Shown here: positions 37,772 to 49,348 of the stretch, piece by piece
Numbering within the stretch: the stretch's first letter is position 1
Layout of the letters: each line of letters starts with the position of its first letter
NCBI RefSeq assembly: GCF_001423245.1
Contig: NZ_LMOH01000001.1
Coordinates: 526,563 to 590,562 of the forward strand
Length of the DNA stretch: 64,000 nt
Direction of reading: 5' to 3'
Source of the DNA: Aureimonas sp. Leaf324
GTDB lineage: Bacteria > Pseudomonadota > Alphaproteobacteria > Rhizobiales > Rhizobiaceae
The notes under the pieces: generated by a model
The model's input: the letters and a program-made list of their open reading frames with translations, nothing else
What the model was told of the DNA's origin: nothing
The model's database searches: none
Program-made: the position numbers and the translations under genes

Positions 37772-39751
37772 ATGTATACCTTGATCGTCCTTCTGCCGCT
37801 CGTCGGCTTCATTGTCGCCGGCCTCTTCGGCAATCGCATCGGCGCCAAGGCCTCGGAATACGTTACGAGCGGTCTCCTGATCGTGGCGGCCGTGCTGTCC
37901 TGGATCGGCTTCCTGTCGTTCGGCGGCGAGACGCAGCACGTGCAGGTCCTCCAGTGGATGAAGGCCGGCACGCTGGATATCTCTTGGCAGCTGCGGATCG
38001 ACCGCCTGACGCTCGTCATGCTGGTCGTCGTCAACACGGTGTCGGCGCTCGTCCATGTGTACTCGATCGGATACATGCACCACGACGACTCGCGCCCGCG
38101 CTTTTTCGCGTACCTGTCGCTATTCACCTTCGCGATGTTGACGCTGGTGACCGCCGACAACCTCGTTCAGATGTTCTTCGGCTGGGAAGGCGTCGGCCTT
38201 GCGTCCTACCTCCTGATCGGCTTCTGGTATCAGAAGCCGTCGGCCAACGCGGCCGCGATGAAAGCCTTCGTGGTCAACCGCGTCGGCGACTTCGGCTTCC
38301 TCCTTGGCATCTTCGGCCTGTTCGTGGTGTTCGGCTCCGCCAACCTCGACACGATCTTCGCCGGGGCCGGCCAGATGGTCGGCACGATCTATCCCGAAGG
38401 CGGGGAGGCAGCCGCCAACGCTGCCGCACCAATCCTGAACTTCGCCGGTTACTCGCTGCCCGCTGCCGGCGCGATGACGGTGATCTGCCTGCTCCTCTTC
38501 ATGGGCGCGATGGGCAAGTCGGCGCAGATCGGCCTCCACACCTGGCTGCCGGACGCGATGGAAGGCCCGACCCCGGTGTCGGCGCTGATCCATGCGGCAA
38601 CGATGGTGACGGCCGGCGTCTTCATGCTGGCCCGCCTGTCGCCGGTGTTCGAGCTCAGCCATTCGGCGCTGACCTTCGTCACGTTCATCGGCGCGACGAC
38701 CGCTTTCTTCGCGGCGACGATCGGCCTCGTCCAGAACGACATCAAGCGGGTCATCGCCTACTCGACCTGCTCGCAGCTCGGCTACATGTTCGTCGCGCTG
38801 GGCGTGGGAGCCTACGGGGCCGCGATCTTCCACCTGTTCACGCACGCCTTCTTCAAGGCGCTCCTATTCCTAGGCGCCGGCTCAGTGATCCACGCGGTCG
38901 ACGGCGAGCAGGACATGCGTCACATGGGTGGCCTGCGGAAGCACATTCCGATCACCTACTGGACGATGATGATCGGCACGCTGGCGTTGACCGGCTTCCC
39001 GTTCACGGCCGGCTACTATTCCAAGGATGCAATCATCGAAAGCGCGTTCGCGGGCGAGAACGCCTTCGCCATGTACGGGTACATGATGACGGTGATCGCG
39101 GCTGCGCTGACGAGCTTCTATTCCTGGCGCCTCGTCTTCCTGACCTTCCACGGCAAGCCGCGCGCGAGCCACGAGGTCATGCACCATGTGCACGAGTCGC
39201 CGCCGGTGATGACAACGCCGTTGTTCATCCTGTCGGCCGGGGCGCTGCTTGCCGGTATCGTGTTCTACCCGTTCTTCCTGGGCGGCAGCTACGAGACCTT
39301 CTGGCATACCGCTCTGTTCGCCGGCCCGGAGAACCACATCCTGCATGAGGCGCACGAGGTTCCGGCACTGGTCGTCTGGTCGCCGACCATCGCGATGGCG
39401 CTCGGGTTCATCGTTGCCTACGTCTTCTACATCCGCCAGCCGCAGCGCCCCGCGCAGATGGCGGCTCGCAATCCCGGCCTCTACAAGTTCCTCCTGAACA
39501 AGTGGTACTTCGACGAGCTGTACGATTTCCTGTTCGTGCGCTCGGCCAAGTGGCTCGGCCGCTTCCTGTGGAAGAAGGGTGACGTCGCGGTCATCGATCG
39601 TCTCGGTCCGGACGGCATTTCCGCCCGCGCGCTCGACGTGACCGGCTGGGTCGTTCGCCTGCAGACCGGCTACCTCTACCACTATGCCTTCGTCATGCTG
39701 ATCGGCGTCGCGGCGCTCGTCACCTTCATGATGTTCGGGGGAATGCGCTGA
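37772..39751 (+). CDS. nuoL: NADH-quinone oxidoreductase subunit L
   Basis: A 659-residue antiporter-like proton-pumping subunit (ND5 type) with about 16 helices, including the long lateral helix near the C-terminus. Family marks are [19 protein letters not shown], the lysine helix in [35 protein letters not shown] and [22 protein letters not shown]. Its last base overlaps the first base of nuoM (TGATG). Confidence 0.96.
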   Translation: MYTLIVLLPLVGFIVAGLFGNRIGAKASEYVTSGLLIVAAVLSWIGFLSFGGETQHVQVLQWMKAGTLDISWQLRIDRLTLVMLVVVNTVSALVHVYSIGYMHHDDSRPRFFAYLSLFTFAMLTLVTADNLVQMFFGWEGVGLASYLLIGFWYQKPSANAAAMKAFVVNRVGDFGFLLGIFGLFVVFGSANLDTIFAGAGQMVGTIYPEGGEAAANAAAPILNFAGYSLPAAGAMTVICLLLFMGAMGKSAQIGLHTWLPDAMEGPTPVSALIHAATMVTAGVFMLARLSPVFELSHSALTFVTFIGATTAFFAATIGLVQNDIKRVIAYSTCSQLGYMFVALGVGAYGAAIFHLFTHAFFKALLFLGAGSVIHAVDGEQDMRHMGGLRKHIPITYWTMMIGTLALTGFPFTAGYYSKDAIIESAFAGENAFAMYGYMMTVIAAALTSFYSWRLVFLTFHGKPRASHEVMHHVHESPPVMTTPLFILSAGALLAGIVFYPFFLGGSYETFWHTALFAGPENHILHEAHEVPALVVWSPTIAMALGFIVAYVFYIRQPQRPAQMAARNPGLYKFLLNKWYFDELYDFLFVRSAKWLGRFLWKKGDVAVIDRLGPDGISARALDVTGWVVRLQTGYLYHYAFVMLIGVAALVTFMMFGGMR

Positions 39752-41262
39752 TGTCCGGCTGGCCGATCCTATCGACCATCACCTTCGCGCCGCTGGTCGG
39801 CGTGCTGATCATCCTGTTCACGCGGGACGACTCCGAGCTCGCGCGCCGCAACATCCGCAACGTCGCGCTGCTCGTCTCGGTCTTCACCTTCCTCCTCTCG
39901 CTCTTCATCTGGATCGGCTTCGACAAGTCCGTCGCCGGGTTCCAATTCGTCGAGGAGGCCGAGTGGCTGACCGGCGGGATCGCCTACCGGATGGGCGTCG
40001 ACGGCATCTCGATGCTGTTCGTCATCCTGACCACCTTCCTGATGCCGATCTGCATTCTGGCCAGCCGCGACGCGATCACCGTGCGCGTCAAGGAATACAT
40101 GATCGCCTTCCTGGTGCTGGAGACGCTCGTCGTCGGCGTCTTCTGCGCGCTCGACATCGTGCTCTTCTACCTCTTCTTCGAGGGCTCCCTCATTCCGATG
40201 TTCCTGATCATCGGCGTCTGGGGCGGCAAGCGGCGCGTCTACGCATCGTACAAGTTCTTCCTCTACACGTTCCTCGGCTCGGTCCTCATGCTCGTCGCCA
40301 TCATGGCGATGTACTGGACCGCTGGCACGACCTCGATCCCGGAACTTCTCGCCTACCAGTTCCCGGCCTCAATGCAGACCTGGCTCTGGATCGCCTTCTT
40401 CGCCTCCTTCGCGGTGAAGATGCCGATGTGGCCGGTCCATACCTGGCTGCCCGACGCACACGTCGAAGCGCCGACGGCCGGCTCGGTGATCCTCGCCGGC
40501 ATCCTCCTGAAGCTCGGTGGCTACGGGTTCCTGCGCTTCTCGCTTCCGATGTTCCCGCTGGCGTCGGCGGACTTTGCGCCCTTCGTCTTCGTCCTCTCGG
40601 TCGTCGCCATCATCTACACCTCGCTGGTGGCGCTGATGCAGGAGGACATCAAGAAGCTGATTGCCTATTCGTCGGTCGCGCACATGGGCTTCGTGACCAT
40701 GGGCATCTTTGCGGCCAACGAGCAGGGCGTGCAGGGCGCGATCTTCCAGATGCTGAGCCACGGGCTGATCTCGGGCGCGCTGTTTCTCTGCGTCGGCGTC
40801 GTCTACGACCGGATGCACACCCGCGACATCGCCGCCTACGGCGGCTTGGTGAACCGCATGCCGGCCTATGCCGCCATGATGCTCCTGTTCACCATGGGCA
40901 ATGTCGGCCTGCCGGGCACGTCCGGTTTCGTCGGCGAGTTCATGACGTTGATGGGCGTATTCCGGGTCAATTCCTGGGTGGCGATTTTTGCAGCAACCGG
41001 TGTCATCCTGTCGGCGGCCTACGCGCTGTGGCTCTTCCGCCGCGTCATTCTCGGGACGCTCGAGAAGGACAGCCTCAAGTCGATCCTCGATCTCACCCCG
41101 CGCGAGAAGGCTCTGCTGTATCCGCTGGCGGTGCTGACCGTGTTCTTCGGCGTCTACCCGATGCCGGTCTTCAATGTGACGACGGCCTCCGTGGATCAGC
41201 TCCTCTCGAGCTACACGGCAGCCATCGAGGCCGCATCCAGCGTCGCCTCGATCCAGAAATAG
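39751..41262 (+). CDS. nuoM: NADH-quinone oxidoreductase subunit M
   Basis: A 503-residue antiporter-like proton-pumping subunit (ND4 type) with about 14 helices. Typical segments are [58 protein letters not shown] and [14 protein letters not shown]. It overlaps nuoL by one base. Confidence 0.96.
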   Translation: MSGWPILSTITFAPLVGVLIILFTRDDSELARRNIRNVALLVSVFTFLLSLFIWIGFDKSVAGFQFVEEAEWLTGGIAYRMGVDGISMLFVILTTFLMPICILASRDAITVRVKEYMIAFLVLETLVVGVFCALDIVLFYLFFEGSLIPMFLIIGVWGGKRRVYASYKFFLYTFLGSVLMLVAIMAMYWTAGTTSIPELLAYQFPASMQTWLWIAFFASFAVKMPMWPVHTWLPDAHVEAPTAGSVILAGILLKLGGYGFLRFSLPMFPLASADFAPFVFVLSVVAIIYTSLVALMQEDIKKLIAYSSVAHMGFVTMGIFAANEQGVQGAIFQMLSHGLISGALFLCVGVVYDRMHTRDIAAYGGLVNRMPAYAAMMLLFTMGNVGLPGTSGFVGEFMTLMGVFRVNSWVAIFAATGVILSAAYALWLFRRVILGTLEKDSLKSILDLTPREKALLYPLAVLTVFFGVYPMPVFNVTTASVDQLLSSYTAAIEAASSVASIQK

Positions 41263-41283
41263 AGAAACGGGCAGGGCGAACCG

Positions 41284-42729
41284 ATGTTTTCGCAATTCGT
41301 GGCGCAAAGCCTCCCCATCGTCGGTCCGGAGTTGATCCTCAGCGTGGGCGCGATGGGTCTGTTGATGATCGGGACGTTTCTTGGCGAAAAGAGCGCCCGG
41401 CTGGTGACGTCGCTGACCGTCGGCACGCTGCTCTTCGCGCTGGTCTGGCTACTGTTCGCGACGCCCACCGGCGTCGCGTTCGGGGGCTCGATCATCCTCG
41501 ACCCGTTCGCGCGCTTTATGAAGGCGCTGGTGCTGATCGGCTCGGCGGCTGCGGTGCTGATGTCGACCGGCTATGCCGAGCGCGAGCGCTTCGCCAATTT
41601 CGAGCTGCCGGTTCTCATCGTGCTCTGCACGACGGGCATGCTGGTCATGGTCTCGGCCGGCGACCTCATCGCTCTCTATATGGGCCTCGAACTGCAGTCG
41701 CTCGCCATCTACGTGATCGCCGCGATCCACCGCGACCATGTGAAGTCGACCGAGGCCGGCCTGAAGTACTTCGTGCTCGGTGCACTGTCTTCCGGCATGC
41801 TCCTCTATGGCGCTTCGCTCGTCTACGGTTTCACCGGGCAGATCGAGTTCCGCGCGATCGCCGAGGCGGTGGCGCAGGACGGCGCTCGGTCGCTCGGCCT
41901 CATCGTCGGTCTCGTCTTTGTGCTGGCCGGGCTCGCCTTCAAGATCTCAGCCGTGCCGTTCCACATGTGGACGCCCGATGTCTACGAAGGCGCACCGACC
42001 CCGGTGACCGCGCTCCTCGCCGGTGCGCCGAAGGTGGCGGCTGTCGCTCTGTTGACGCGGTTCACCGTCCAGAGTTTCGGACCGATGACGCCGGACTGGC
42101 AGCAGGTCGTCGTGTTCCTGTCCATCGCCTCGATGCTGTTCGGCTCGTTTGCCGCGATCGGCCAGCGCAACATCAAGCGCCTGATGGCCTACTCCTCGAT
42201 CGGCCACATGGGCTACGTACTCGTCGGCCTCGCCGCCGGCACCGAGGCGGGCGTGCAGGGCGTTCTGATCTACATGGCGACTTACGTGACCATGACGCTC
42301 GGGACCTTCGCACTGATCCTCGCCATGCGCCGTCGTGACGGCATGGTCGAAGACGTCTACGAACTCGCCGGTCTGTCGCGCACCAATCCGATGATGGCGC
42401 TGGCGATGACGGTCCTCATGCTTTCGCTGGCGGGTCTGCCTCCGTTGCTCGGCTTCTGGGGCAAGTACTACGTCTTCATCGCGGCGGTCGGCGCAGGGCT
42501 CATTCCGCTCGCTGTCATCGGCGTGATCGCTTCCACGATCGGCCTCTTCTACTATCTGCGTATCGTGAAGGTCATGTGGTTCGACGAGCCGCTGGCCGGC
42601 TTCGAGCCGATGAGCATGGAGCTGAAGCTCGTGGCGGGCGCCGCGACGATCTTCATCTTCCCCGCCTACATCGTTCTGGCCGGTCCGCTGTTCGCAGCCG
42701 CGGCCGCGGCGGCCCATACCTTCTTCTGA
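41284..42729 (+). CDS. nuoN: NADH-quinone oxidoreductase subunit N
   Basis: A 481-residue antiporter-like subunit (ND2 type) and the last gene of the nuo operon. Typical segments are [55 protein letters not shown] and [17 protein letters not shown]. It begins 21 bases after nuoM, and birA follows after seven bases, so transcription probably continues. Confidence 0.96.
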   Translation: MFSQFVAQSLPIVGPELILSVGAMGLLMIGTFLGEKSARLVTSLTVGTLLFALVWLLFATPTGVAFGGSIILDPFARFMKALVLIGSAAAVLMSTGYAERERFANFELPVLIVLCTTGMLVMVSAGDLIALYMGLELQSLAIYVIAAIHRDHVKSTEAGLKYFVLGALSSGMLLYGASLVYGFTGQIEFRAIAEAVAQDGARSLGLIVGLVFVLAGLAFKISAVPFHMWTPDVYEGAPTPVTALLAGAPKVAAVALLTRFTVQSFGPMTPDWQQVVVFLSIASMLFGSFAAIGQRNIKRLMAYSSIGHMGYVLVGLAAGTEAGVQGVLIYMATYVTMTLGTFALILAMRRRDGMVEDVYELAGLSRTNPMMALAMTVLMLSLAGLPPLLGFWGKYYVFIAAVGAGLIPLAVIGVIASTIGLFYYLRIVKVMWFDEPLAGFEPMSMELKLVAGAATIFIFPAYIVLAGPLFAAAAAAAHTFF

Positions 42730-42736
42730 TCGGAGA

Positions 42737-43507
42737 ATGGCAGGCCGGCCTTACCGCGCGCGGCGCCACCTCGCGCTGGATGAAGTCGGCTCGACGAACG
42801 CCGTCGCGCTGGAGGCTGCCCGCGCGGGCGATCCCGGCCCCCTCTGGATCACGGCGGCCCGCCAGTCGGCGGGTCGAGGTCGTCGTGGACGATCGTGGCT
42901 GTCCGAGCGCGGCAATCTCTTCGCCACGCTCCTGATCGTCGATCCCTCGACCGACCAGCATGTGGTGGATCTCCCGCTGGTGGTGGCTCTCGGCGTTCGC
43001 AACGGTCTGGCTGAGCTTCCCGGGATCGATCCTGCGGTGGTCGGCATCAAGTGGCCGAACGACATCTTGATCGGCGGAGCGAAGGCGGTCGGCATTCTCT
43101 TGGAGAGCGAACGCTGTCCCGGCGGCCACCGGTCGGTCGCCATCGGTTGCGGCGTCAATGTCGAGACCGGCGCCGATGGGACGCCCTATTCCGTGACCAG
43201 CCTGCGCGACGCTGGATTCCGAGGCGATCTGGCGACTGTCTTCGAACATGTCGCCGCAGGCGTCGAGGCGGCACTGGAATTGTGGGACGCGGGTCGCCAG
43301 TTTGACGAGGTCAGGGCGAGATGGCTTCGCCATTCGGTGGGTCGCGGCGAGACGTGCCGGGTCAACCTTCCCGATGGATCATCGGTCGAAGGCATCTTCG
43401 TGGATCTCGACCCTGGCGGACGTCTGGTTCTCGGACTGGCGAACGGCGAGCGTCGCCACTTTTCGGCAGGGGATCTCTTCTTCCTCCGCCAGACTGCAGG
43501 CGTTTGA
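42737..43507 (+). CDS. birA: Biotin-[acetyl-CoA-carboxylase] ligase
   Basis: A 256-residue biotin protein ligase that attaches biotin to the carboxyl-carrier protein of acetyl-CoA carboxylase through biotinyl-AMP. It has the GRGRRGRSW adenylate loop at 46-54, KWPNDILI at 105-112 and GIGCGVNV-type GCGVNVE later, plus the small C-terminal domain. It lacks the N-terminal DNA-binding domain of E. coli BirA, so it is a ligase only. It lies seven bases after nuoN, a common alphaproteobacterial arrangement. Confidence 0.93.
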   Translation: MAGRPYRARRHLALDEVGSTNAVALEAARAGDPGPLWITAARQSAGRGRRGRSWLSERGNLFATLLIVDPSTDQHVVDLPLVVALGVRNGLAELPGIDPAVVGIKWPNDILIGGAKAVGILLESERCPGGHRSVAIGCGVNVETGADGTPYSVTSLRDAGFRGDLATVFEHVAAGVEAALELWDAGRQFDEVRARWLRHSVGRGETCRVNLPDGSSVEGIFVDLDPGGRLVLGLANGERRHFSAGDLFFLRQTAGV

Positions 43508-43569
43508 GCCCCGCTCGCGCCGATATCGATTCCGGGCGACCCCCGGCTGATGAATGACTGAAAGGCTGC

Positions 43570-45264
43570 ATGCTCGCGCATGCCAAGAACGAAAGAAACA
43601 CGACTTTGAACGAACTGGTCTTCGTGCCGCTCGGCGGCATCGGCGAAATTGGAATGAACTTCGGCCTGTACGGCTACGGCCCTCCCGGCCAGCGCGAATG
43701 GATCGCGATCGACTGCGGCGTCTCGTTCGCGGGACCCGAATTTCCGGGCATCGATCTCGTGATGCCCGACTTGTCCTTCATCGAAGCGCGGCTCGACCGG
43801 CTGAAGGCGATCATCATCACGCACGCGCATGAGGACCATTACGGTGCCGTCCTGACGCTGTGGCCGCGTCTCAAGGCGCCGGTCTACGCGACCCCCTTCA
43901 CCGCGGCGCTCCTGCAGGCGAAGCGTGAGGGCGAGCCGGGCGCGCCGAAGGTGCCGCTCGAGATCTTCCGGGCGGGTGACCGGTTCGACATCGGTCCGTT
44001 CTCGATCGAGGCGATCAACGTGACGCACTCGATCCCGGAGCCCGTCGCACTCGCCATCCGCACGCCGGCCGGGACCGTTCTTCATACCGGCGACTGGAAG
44101 ATCGACGCGACGCCGGCACTCGGCGATCCGACCGACGAGGCTCGCCTGCGCCAGATCGGCGACGAGGGTGTCCTCGCCCTGGTCTGCGATTCGACCAACG
44201 CCATGCGCGAGGGTGTTTCGCCCAGCGAGCAGGACGTCACGCAGTCGTTGTCGCAGATCATTCGCGAGGCCAAGGGCCGCGTGGCCATCACGACCTTTTC
44301 CTCGAATGTCGGCCGTGTGCGTTCGATCGCCAAGGCGGCCGCGGAGGCGGATCGGCAGGTTCTGCTGCTGGGGCGTTCGATGAAGCGCGTCGCCGATGTG
44401 GCGGAAGAGCTCGGCTACCTCGAGGGCATCGCGCCGTTCGTCAGCGAGCAGGACTTCGGTTACCTGCCAAGCGACAAGGCCGTGATCGTCCTGACGGGAA
44501 GTCAGGGCGAGCCTCGCGCTGCGCTCGCCAAGCTCGCCCGCGACGAGCACCCGACGGTGGCGCTGTCGAAGGGCGACACGGTGATCTTCTCCTCGCGCTC
44601 CATTCCGGGCAACGAGAAGGCGATCCTCGATATCAAGAACGCCTTGATCGAGCGCGGTGTGCGCGTGATCGAGGATCACGACCAGCTCGTCCACGTCTCG
44701 GGTCATCCGCGCCGCAGCGAACTGCGCCAGATGTACGAGTGGGTTCGCCCGAAGATCGCCGTGCCCGCCCATGGCGAGGCAGCGCACCTGATGGCCCATG
44801 CGGGTCTCGCGCGCGAACTCGGCGTGCCGGAGGTCGTCACCATCCGCAACGGCAAGCTTCTTCGGCTGGCGCCGGGTGCGGCGACCGTGATCGACGACGT
44901 GCCGTTCGGGCGCATCTACAAGGACGGTCACCTTGTCGGGACCGCCGAGCAGATGGGCATCGGCGAGCGTCGGCGCCTGTCGTTCGCCGGTCACGTCTCG
45001 GTGCTCGTCGAACTCGACGAGAAGCTCGAGCTCGACATCGACCCGGAAGTCGTCGCGATGGGCCTGCCCGAGAAGGACGACGAGGGCGAAGAGTTCGTCG
45101 ACGTCCTGATGGAAGCCGCGGCGGGTGCGGTCGAAAGCATCCCGCGTGGTCGGCGCAAGGATCTCGAACTGGTACGCGAGGCGGTGCGCCGGGCCGTTCG
45201 AGGCGAGGCCTACGACGTCTGGGGCAAGAAGCCGGCCGTGACTGTCTTCGTCACGCGCGGCTGA
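43570..45264 (+). CDS. rnj: Ribonuclease J
   Basis: A 564-residue metallo-beta-lactamase/beta-CASP ribonuclease with 5'-to-3' exonuclease and endonuclease activity, used in rRNA and mRNA processing. The zinc motif is His85-x-His87-x-Asp89-His90 (THAHEDH), with later zinc-binding His in HSIPEP and HTGDWK. The beta-CASP domain and a C-terminal domain follow. The start at ATG 43570 gives a 13-residue leader before the conserved NELVFVPLGGIGEIGMN; a TTG near 43606 would remove it. It follows birA after 62 bases, and this pairing is usual in Rhizobiales. Confidence 0.92.
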   Translation: MLAHAKNERNTTLNELVFVPLGGIGEIGMNFGLYGYGPPGQREWIAIDCGVSFAGPEFPGIDLVMPDLSFIEARLDRLKAIIITHAHEDHYGAVLTLWPRLKAPVYATPFTAALLQAKREGEPGAPKVPLEIFRAGDRFDIGPFSIEAINVTHSIPEPVALAIRTPAGTVLHTGDWKIDATPALGDPTDEARLRQIGDEGVLALVCDSTNAMREGVSPSEQDVTQSLSQIIREAKGRVAITTFSSNVGRVRSIAKAAAEADRQVLLLGRSMKRVADVAEELGYLEGIAPFVSEQDFGYLPSDKAVIVLTGSQGEPRAALAKLARDEHPTVALSKGDTVIFSSRSIPGNEKAILDIKNALIERGVRVIEDHDQLVHVSGHPRRSELRQMYEWVRPKIAVPAHGEAAHLMAHAGLARELGVPEVVTIRNGKLLRLAPGAATVIDDVPFGRIYKDGHLVGTAEQMGIGERRRLSFAGHVSVLVELDEKLELDIDPEVVAMGLPEKDDEGEEFVDVLMEAAAGAVESIPRGRRKDLELVREAVRRAVRGEAYDVWGKKPAVTVFVTRG

Positions 45265-45357
45265 CATCTCGCCTCGCTCGCGCCGCATGCGTGCGGTTTG
45301 TGGGGTTCGGGACGGGTCTCGAACCTCGAACGCCCGTCGAAACGATAGAGGAGCAGC

Positions 45358-45624
45358 ATGGGGATCCTCACGTCGATCGCCATCTATTTCGTGATCTGGT
45401 GGACCGTGCTGTTCATGGTCCTGCCGATCCGCATGCGCTCGCAGGCCGACGAAGGGGAGGTGGTGCTCGGCACCACCCACAGCGCGCCGGCTCGCTTCAG
45501 CTTCGCCAGGTTGGTGTTCTACAACACGCTCCTGGCGACCGCCGTCTACGCCCTGTTCTACCTTGTGACGGAAGTGTGGGGGATCGGGCCCGGATCGTTT
45601 CCGCACATCGTGCCGGGAACCTGA
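45358..45624 (+). CDS. DUF1467 family membrane protein
   Basis: An 88-residue protein with two predicted transmembrane helices (about 4-23 and 53-72) separated by a charged loop starting PIRMRSQADEGEVVLGTTHSAP, the DUF1467 signature. The family is confined to alphaproteobacteria and is normally encoded next to rnj, as here; its function is unknown. The ATG at 45358 has GAGGAG eight bases upstream. A strong terminator follows. Confidence 0.9.
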   Translation: MGILTSIAIYFVIWWTVLFMVLPIRMRSQADEGEVVLGTTHSAPARFSFARLVFYNTLLATAVYALFYLVTEVWGIGPGSFPHIVPGT

Positions 45625-45643
45625 GCCAAAACTTTGCACAAAA

Positions 45644-45671
45644 AAAATGCGAAGCTCGCGCTTCGCATTTT
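45644..45671. terminator. Bidirectional rho-independent terminator
   Basis: A 12-bp perfect inverted repeat AAAATGCGAAGC (45644-45655) / GCTTCGCATTTT (45660-45671) with a 4-base loop. On the plus strand it ends in a T-run and closes the nuo-birA-rnj-DUF1467 region. The A-run before it makes it work on the minus strand too. Confidence 0.85.
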
Positions 45672-46023
45672 GAGGTGCCTGATCCGGGTTCCGCTCCGGT
45701 GTCGAGACCAGGGCCGCGCTTGCGCGCGCCGGGAACCGCGTCCTCCCATGACTGGACCAGACGATATGCGCCGTTGGGGCGTTTCTCTTGACGACGCTCA
45801 TTTACCGGCGCTCACAGGGCCTTGTCGACTCGAAATTGGGGCTTTGTGACAGTTTTTCGTCAGCCTGCCTCCGATTTCAGCAAATTCCTATCTGCGGCGA
45901 GCTTGCACCAGACATGCCGCCATGGACGCCGAGAGGCGGCCTCGCTTCCCAAGGCTCGAGCGAGTGGTTAAGAGCTTGCTGACGTAACGCTCACCAGTTC
46001 GAACGCAAACCGCACGAGTTTCC
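45672..46023. other. Gap between DUF1467 and proS
   Basis: About 350 bases between the terminator and proS. It must contain the proS promoter. The right half is less GC-rich than the coding DNA around it. No frame in it looks coding and I recognise no structured RNA. Confidence 0.4.
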
Positions 46024-47346
46024 ATGCGCCTGTCCCGCTACTTCCTGCCGATCCTGAAGGAGACCCCGAAGGAAGCCGAGATCGTGTCGCATCGGCTGAT
46101 GCTGCGCGCGGGAATGATCCGTCAGCAGGCGGCCGGGCTCTACTCGTTCCTGCCGCTCGGCAAGCGCGTGCTGGATAAAGTGACCAAGATCATCCGCGAG
46201 GAGCAGGACCGCTCCGGCGCGATCGAGCTTCTCATGCCGACCATCCAGTCGGCCGACCTGTGGCGCGAGAGCGGTCGGTACGACGACTACGGCAAGGAGA
46301 TGCTGCGGATCCAGGATCGCCACGAGCGCGACCTGCTGTTCGGCCCGACCAACGAGGAGATGGTCACCGACATCTTCCGGTCCTACGTGCGTTCCTACAA
46401 GGATCTGCCGCTGAACCTCTACCACATCCAATGGAAGTTCCGGGACGAGGTCCGCCCGCGCTTCGGCGTGATGCGCTCGCGCGAGTTCCTGATGAAGGAC
46501 GCATACTCGTTCGACATCGACTACGAGTCGTCGAAGACCGCCTACGACCGAATGTTCGTGGCCTATCTGCGCACCTTCGCGCGCATGGGCCTCAAGGCGA
46601 TCCCGATGCGCGCCGACACGGGCCCCATCGGCGGCGAGCTCAGCCATGAGTTCATCATTCTCGCCTCCACCGGCGAGAGCGAGGTCTTCTGCCACCGCGA
46701 TTATCTCGACATGGCCGTGCCGGGCGAGGGGATCGACTTCAACGATGCGGCGTCGCTGGCCTCGATCGTCCAAACCTGGACGACGCCCTACGCGGCGACC
46801 GAGGAGATGCACGACACGGCGGCCTGGAACGCGGTGGCCGAGGGGGATCGCCTTGCCGCGCGCGGCATCGAGGTCGGCCACATCTTCCACTTCGGCACCA
46901 AGTATTCCGCCCCCATGGGCGCCACCGTCACGGGTCCCGACGGCAAGGAAGTGCCGGTCCAGATGGGCTCCTACGGCATCGGCCCGAGCCGACTGATCGC
47001 CGCGATCATCGAGGCGAGCCACGACGAGAACGGCATCATCTGGCCGAAGGGTGTCGCGCCGTTCGACGTCGGCCTCGTCAACATGAAGCCCGGCGACGCC
47101 GACTGCGATGCCGTCTGCGACCGTCTCTACGCTGATCTGCAGGCTGCGGGTCACGACGTCCTCTACGACGACGAGGACACCCGCGCCGGCGCGAAGTTCG
47201 CAACCATGGACCTGATCGGCCTGCCGGTGCAGGTCATCGTTGGCCCACGCGGCGCCAAAGCGGGCGAGGTCGAGATCAAGCATCGCGCCTCCGGCGAGCG
47301 AGAGACGCTGCCGGTCGGCGACATCCTGGTGCGTCTGTCCGCGTGA
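46024..47346 (+). CDS. proS: Prolyl-tRNA synthetase (short form without editing insertion)
   Basis: A 440-residue class II aminoacyl-tRNA synthetase. Motif 2 is in [25 protein letters not shown] (about 140-165), motif 3 in [17 protein letters not shown] (about 320), and an anticodon-binding domain follows. The roughly 180-residue insertion domain that edits Ala-tRNAPro in E. coli ProRS is absent, which is usual for alphaproteobacteria. The free-standing YbaK-type protein at 9265 would supply editing in trans. Its stop overlaps the start of the lolC-like gene by four bases (GTGA). Confidence 0.95.
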   Translation: MRLSRYFLPILKETPKEAEIVSHRLMLRAGMIRQQAAGLYSFLPLGKRVLDKVTKIIREEQDRSGAIELLMPTIQSADLWRESGRYDDYGKEMLRIQDRHERDLLFGPTNEEMVTDIFRSYVRSYKDLPLNLYHIQWKFRDEVRPRFGVMRSREFLMKDAYSFDIDYESSKTAYDRMFVAYLRTFARMGLKAIPMRADTGPIGGELSHEFIILASTGESEVFCHRDYLDMAVPGEGIDFNDAASLASIVQTWTTPYAATEEMHDTAAWNAVAEGDRLAARGIEVGHIFHFGTKYSAPMGATVTGPDGKEVPVQMGSYGIGPSRLIAAIIEASHDENGIIWPKGVAPFDVGLVNMKPGDADCDAVCDRLYADLQAAGHDVLYDDEDTRAGAKFATMDLIGLPVQVIVGPRGAKAGEVEIKHRASGERETLPVGDILVRLSA

Positions 47347-48659
47347 CGACGGCCGAAACCCTGGAGGACGCCGTACACGGCGGTCGGGCGACCGGAAAGA
47401 CCCGGCCCTTTTCGCGGTTCGAGTGGATGATCGCCGGGCGCTACCTGCGCTCGCGCCGGCGCGACGCGGGCGTTTCCGTGATCGCCGGATTTTCCTTCAT
47501 CGGCATCATGCTGGGCGTCGCGGCGCTGATCATCGTCATGTCGGTCATGAACGGCTTCCGGGGCGAACTGCTGACGCGCATTCTGGGCGTCAACGGCCAC
47601 GTCATCATGCAGCCGATCGACAGTCCGCTGACGGATTTCGACGAGGTGGCCAAGCGTGTCTCGGGTGTTCCGGGCGTCGCCTACACGATGCCATTGGTGC
47701 AGGGGCAGGTGCTTGCGACGGGTTCGGCTCCCGGCTCGGCGTCGACGGGAGCCCTGGTGAAAGGCGTCCGCGGTGCCGACCTCCAGAAGCTGACACCGGT
47801 CGCAAGCAACATCCAGCTCGGCTCGATCGACCATTTCGACACGAGCCAGGGCGTCGCGATCGGCTCGCGCCTGGCGCAATCCCTCGGTCTCGCACTCGGC
47901 GACTCCATCACCTTGGTTTCGCCGGAAGGCGACGTCACGCCGCTCGGCGTCACGCCGCGGGTGAAGGCCTACCCGGTGGTCGCGGTGTTCGAGATCGGCC
48001 TGTCGGAGTACGACGCCTCCTACGTCTACATGCCGCTGACGGAGGCGCAGCTGTTCTTCAACTCGGAGGACAAGGCGCAGTCGATCGAGATCTTCCTCAA
48101 CGACCCCGATCAGGTCGTGTCCCTGCAGGGGCCAATCGAGCAGGCGGCCGGGCGGCCGAACTACACGGTGACGTGGCAGCGCATGAACGAGAGCTTCTTC
48201 TCGGCGCTCGAAGTTGAGCGCAACGTCATGTTCATCATCCTGACGCTGATCGTGCTGGTGGCGGCGCTGAACATCATCTCCGGCCTGTTCATGCTGGTGA
48301 AGGACAAGGGGAGCGCGATCGCCATCATGCGCACGATGGGCGCCTCGCGCGGCTCCATCATGCGGATCTTCCTGATCACGGGCGCTTCGATCGGCGTCGC
48401 GGGCACCCTGGCGGGTTTCGTGCTCGGGACGTTGTTCTGTCTCAATATCGAGAACCTCAGGCAGTTCTTCTCCTGGGTTTCCGGCACCACCCTGTTCAAT
48501 CCGGAATTCTACTTCCTCTCGCGGCTTCCGGCCGAGATCGACGTCAGCGAAGTGGCGACCGTGGTCGCGATGGCGATCGGCCTGTCGTTCCTCGCCACCA
48601 TCCTGCCGTCCTGGCAGGCCTCGAAACTCGATCCGGTCGAGGCACTGCGCTACGAATGA
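47343..48659 (+). CDS. lolC: Lipoprotein-releasing ABC transporter permease (LolC/LolE family)
   Basis: A 438-residue inner-membrane protein with the MacB-like fold: one N-terminal helix ([28 protein letters not shown] begins it), a large periplasmic domain (about 75-290) and three C-terminal helices of the FtsX type. With LolD it extracts outer-membrane lipoproteins from the inner membrane. A single LolC/E gene suggests a homodimeric permease (LolF type). It starts with a GTG at 47343 overlapping proS and is followed by lolD with a four-base overlap. Confidence 0.92.
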   Translation: MTTAETLEDAVHGGRATGKTRPFSRFEWMIAGRYLRSRRRDAGVSVIAGFSFIGIMLGVAALIIVMSVMNGFRGELLTRILGVNGHVIMQPIDSPLTDFDEVAKRVSGVPGVAYTMPLVQGQVLATGSAPGSASTGALVKGVRGADLQKLTPVASNIQLGSIDHFDTSQGVAIGSRLAQSLGLALGDSITLVSPEGDVTPLGVTPRVKAYPVVAVFEIGLSEYDASYVYMPLTEAQLFFNSEDKAQSIEIFLNDPDQVVSLQGPIEQAAGRPNYTVTWQRMNESFFSALEVERNVMFIILTLIVLVAALNIISGLFMLVKDKGSAIAIMRTMGASRGSIMRIFLITGASIGVAGTLAGFVLGTLFCLNIENLRQFFSWVSGTTLFNPEFYFLSRLPAEIDVSEVATVVAMAIGLSFLATILPSWQASKLDPVEALRYE

Positions 48660-49348
48660 GCATGAACGCCTCCCTTCGCCTGACGCAAGTCGAGCGGCAC
48701 TATGTCCAGGGCGAGTCGCGCCTCACGATCCTCGACAAGGCCGACATGGAGATCCGTGCGGGCGAGATGGTCGCGCTGGTCGCGCCGTCCGGCGCCGGCA
48801 AGTCGACGCTTCTGCACATCGCGGGGCTCCTGGAAAAGCCGGACGGCGGCGACGTCGTGGTCAACGGCACGTCATGCGCCGATCTAGACGACGCCGGGCG
48901 CACGGCGATGCGTCGCTCGTCGATCGGATTCGTCTACCAGTTCCACCATCTCCTGCCGGAGTTCTCGGCGTTGGAGAACGTGATGCTGCCGCAGATGATC
49001 CGCGGCCTGCCGCGCCCGGTCGCCGCCGATCGCGCCAAGATGCTGCTCGAGTACATGCGTCTCGGCCAGCGCATCACGCACCGGCCGGCCGAGCTTTCCG
49101 GCGGCGAACAGCAGCGCGTCGCGATCGCGCGTGCGGTCGCCAACAATCCTTATGTGCTGCTGGCGGACGAGCCGACCGGCAACCTCGACCCATCGACCTC
49201 GAATTATGTCTTCGACGCCATGACCGCACTGGTCCGCCAGTCCGGGGTCGCCGCGGTCATCGCCACGCATAATCATGATCTCGCCAAGCGCATGGACCGG
49301 GCGATCACGTTGCGGGATGGCAAGATCGTGGACCACGTTCTCGTCTGA
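48656..49348 (+). CDS. lolD: Lipoprotein-releasing ABC transporter ATPase
   Basis: A 230-residue ABC ATPase with Walker [10 protein letters not shown] at 43-51, signature LSGGEQQR at 147-154 and Walker B VLLADEP at 167-173. It powers lipoprotein release by the permease encoded just upstream. The four-base overlap ATGA with the permease gene indicates coupling. A gap of nearly 800 bases follows before the next gene. Confidence 0.94.
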   Translation: MSMNASLRLTQVERHYVQGESRLTILDKADMEIRAGEMVALVAPSGAGKSTLLHIAGLLEKPDGGDVVVNGTSCADLDDAGRTAMRRSSIGFVYQFHHLLPEFSALENVMLPQMIRGLPRPVAADRAKMLLEYMRLGQRITHRPAELSGGEQQRVAIARAVANNPYVLLADEPTGNLDPSTSNYVFDAMTALVRQSGVAAVIATHNHDLAKRMDRAITLRDGKIVDHVLV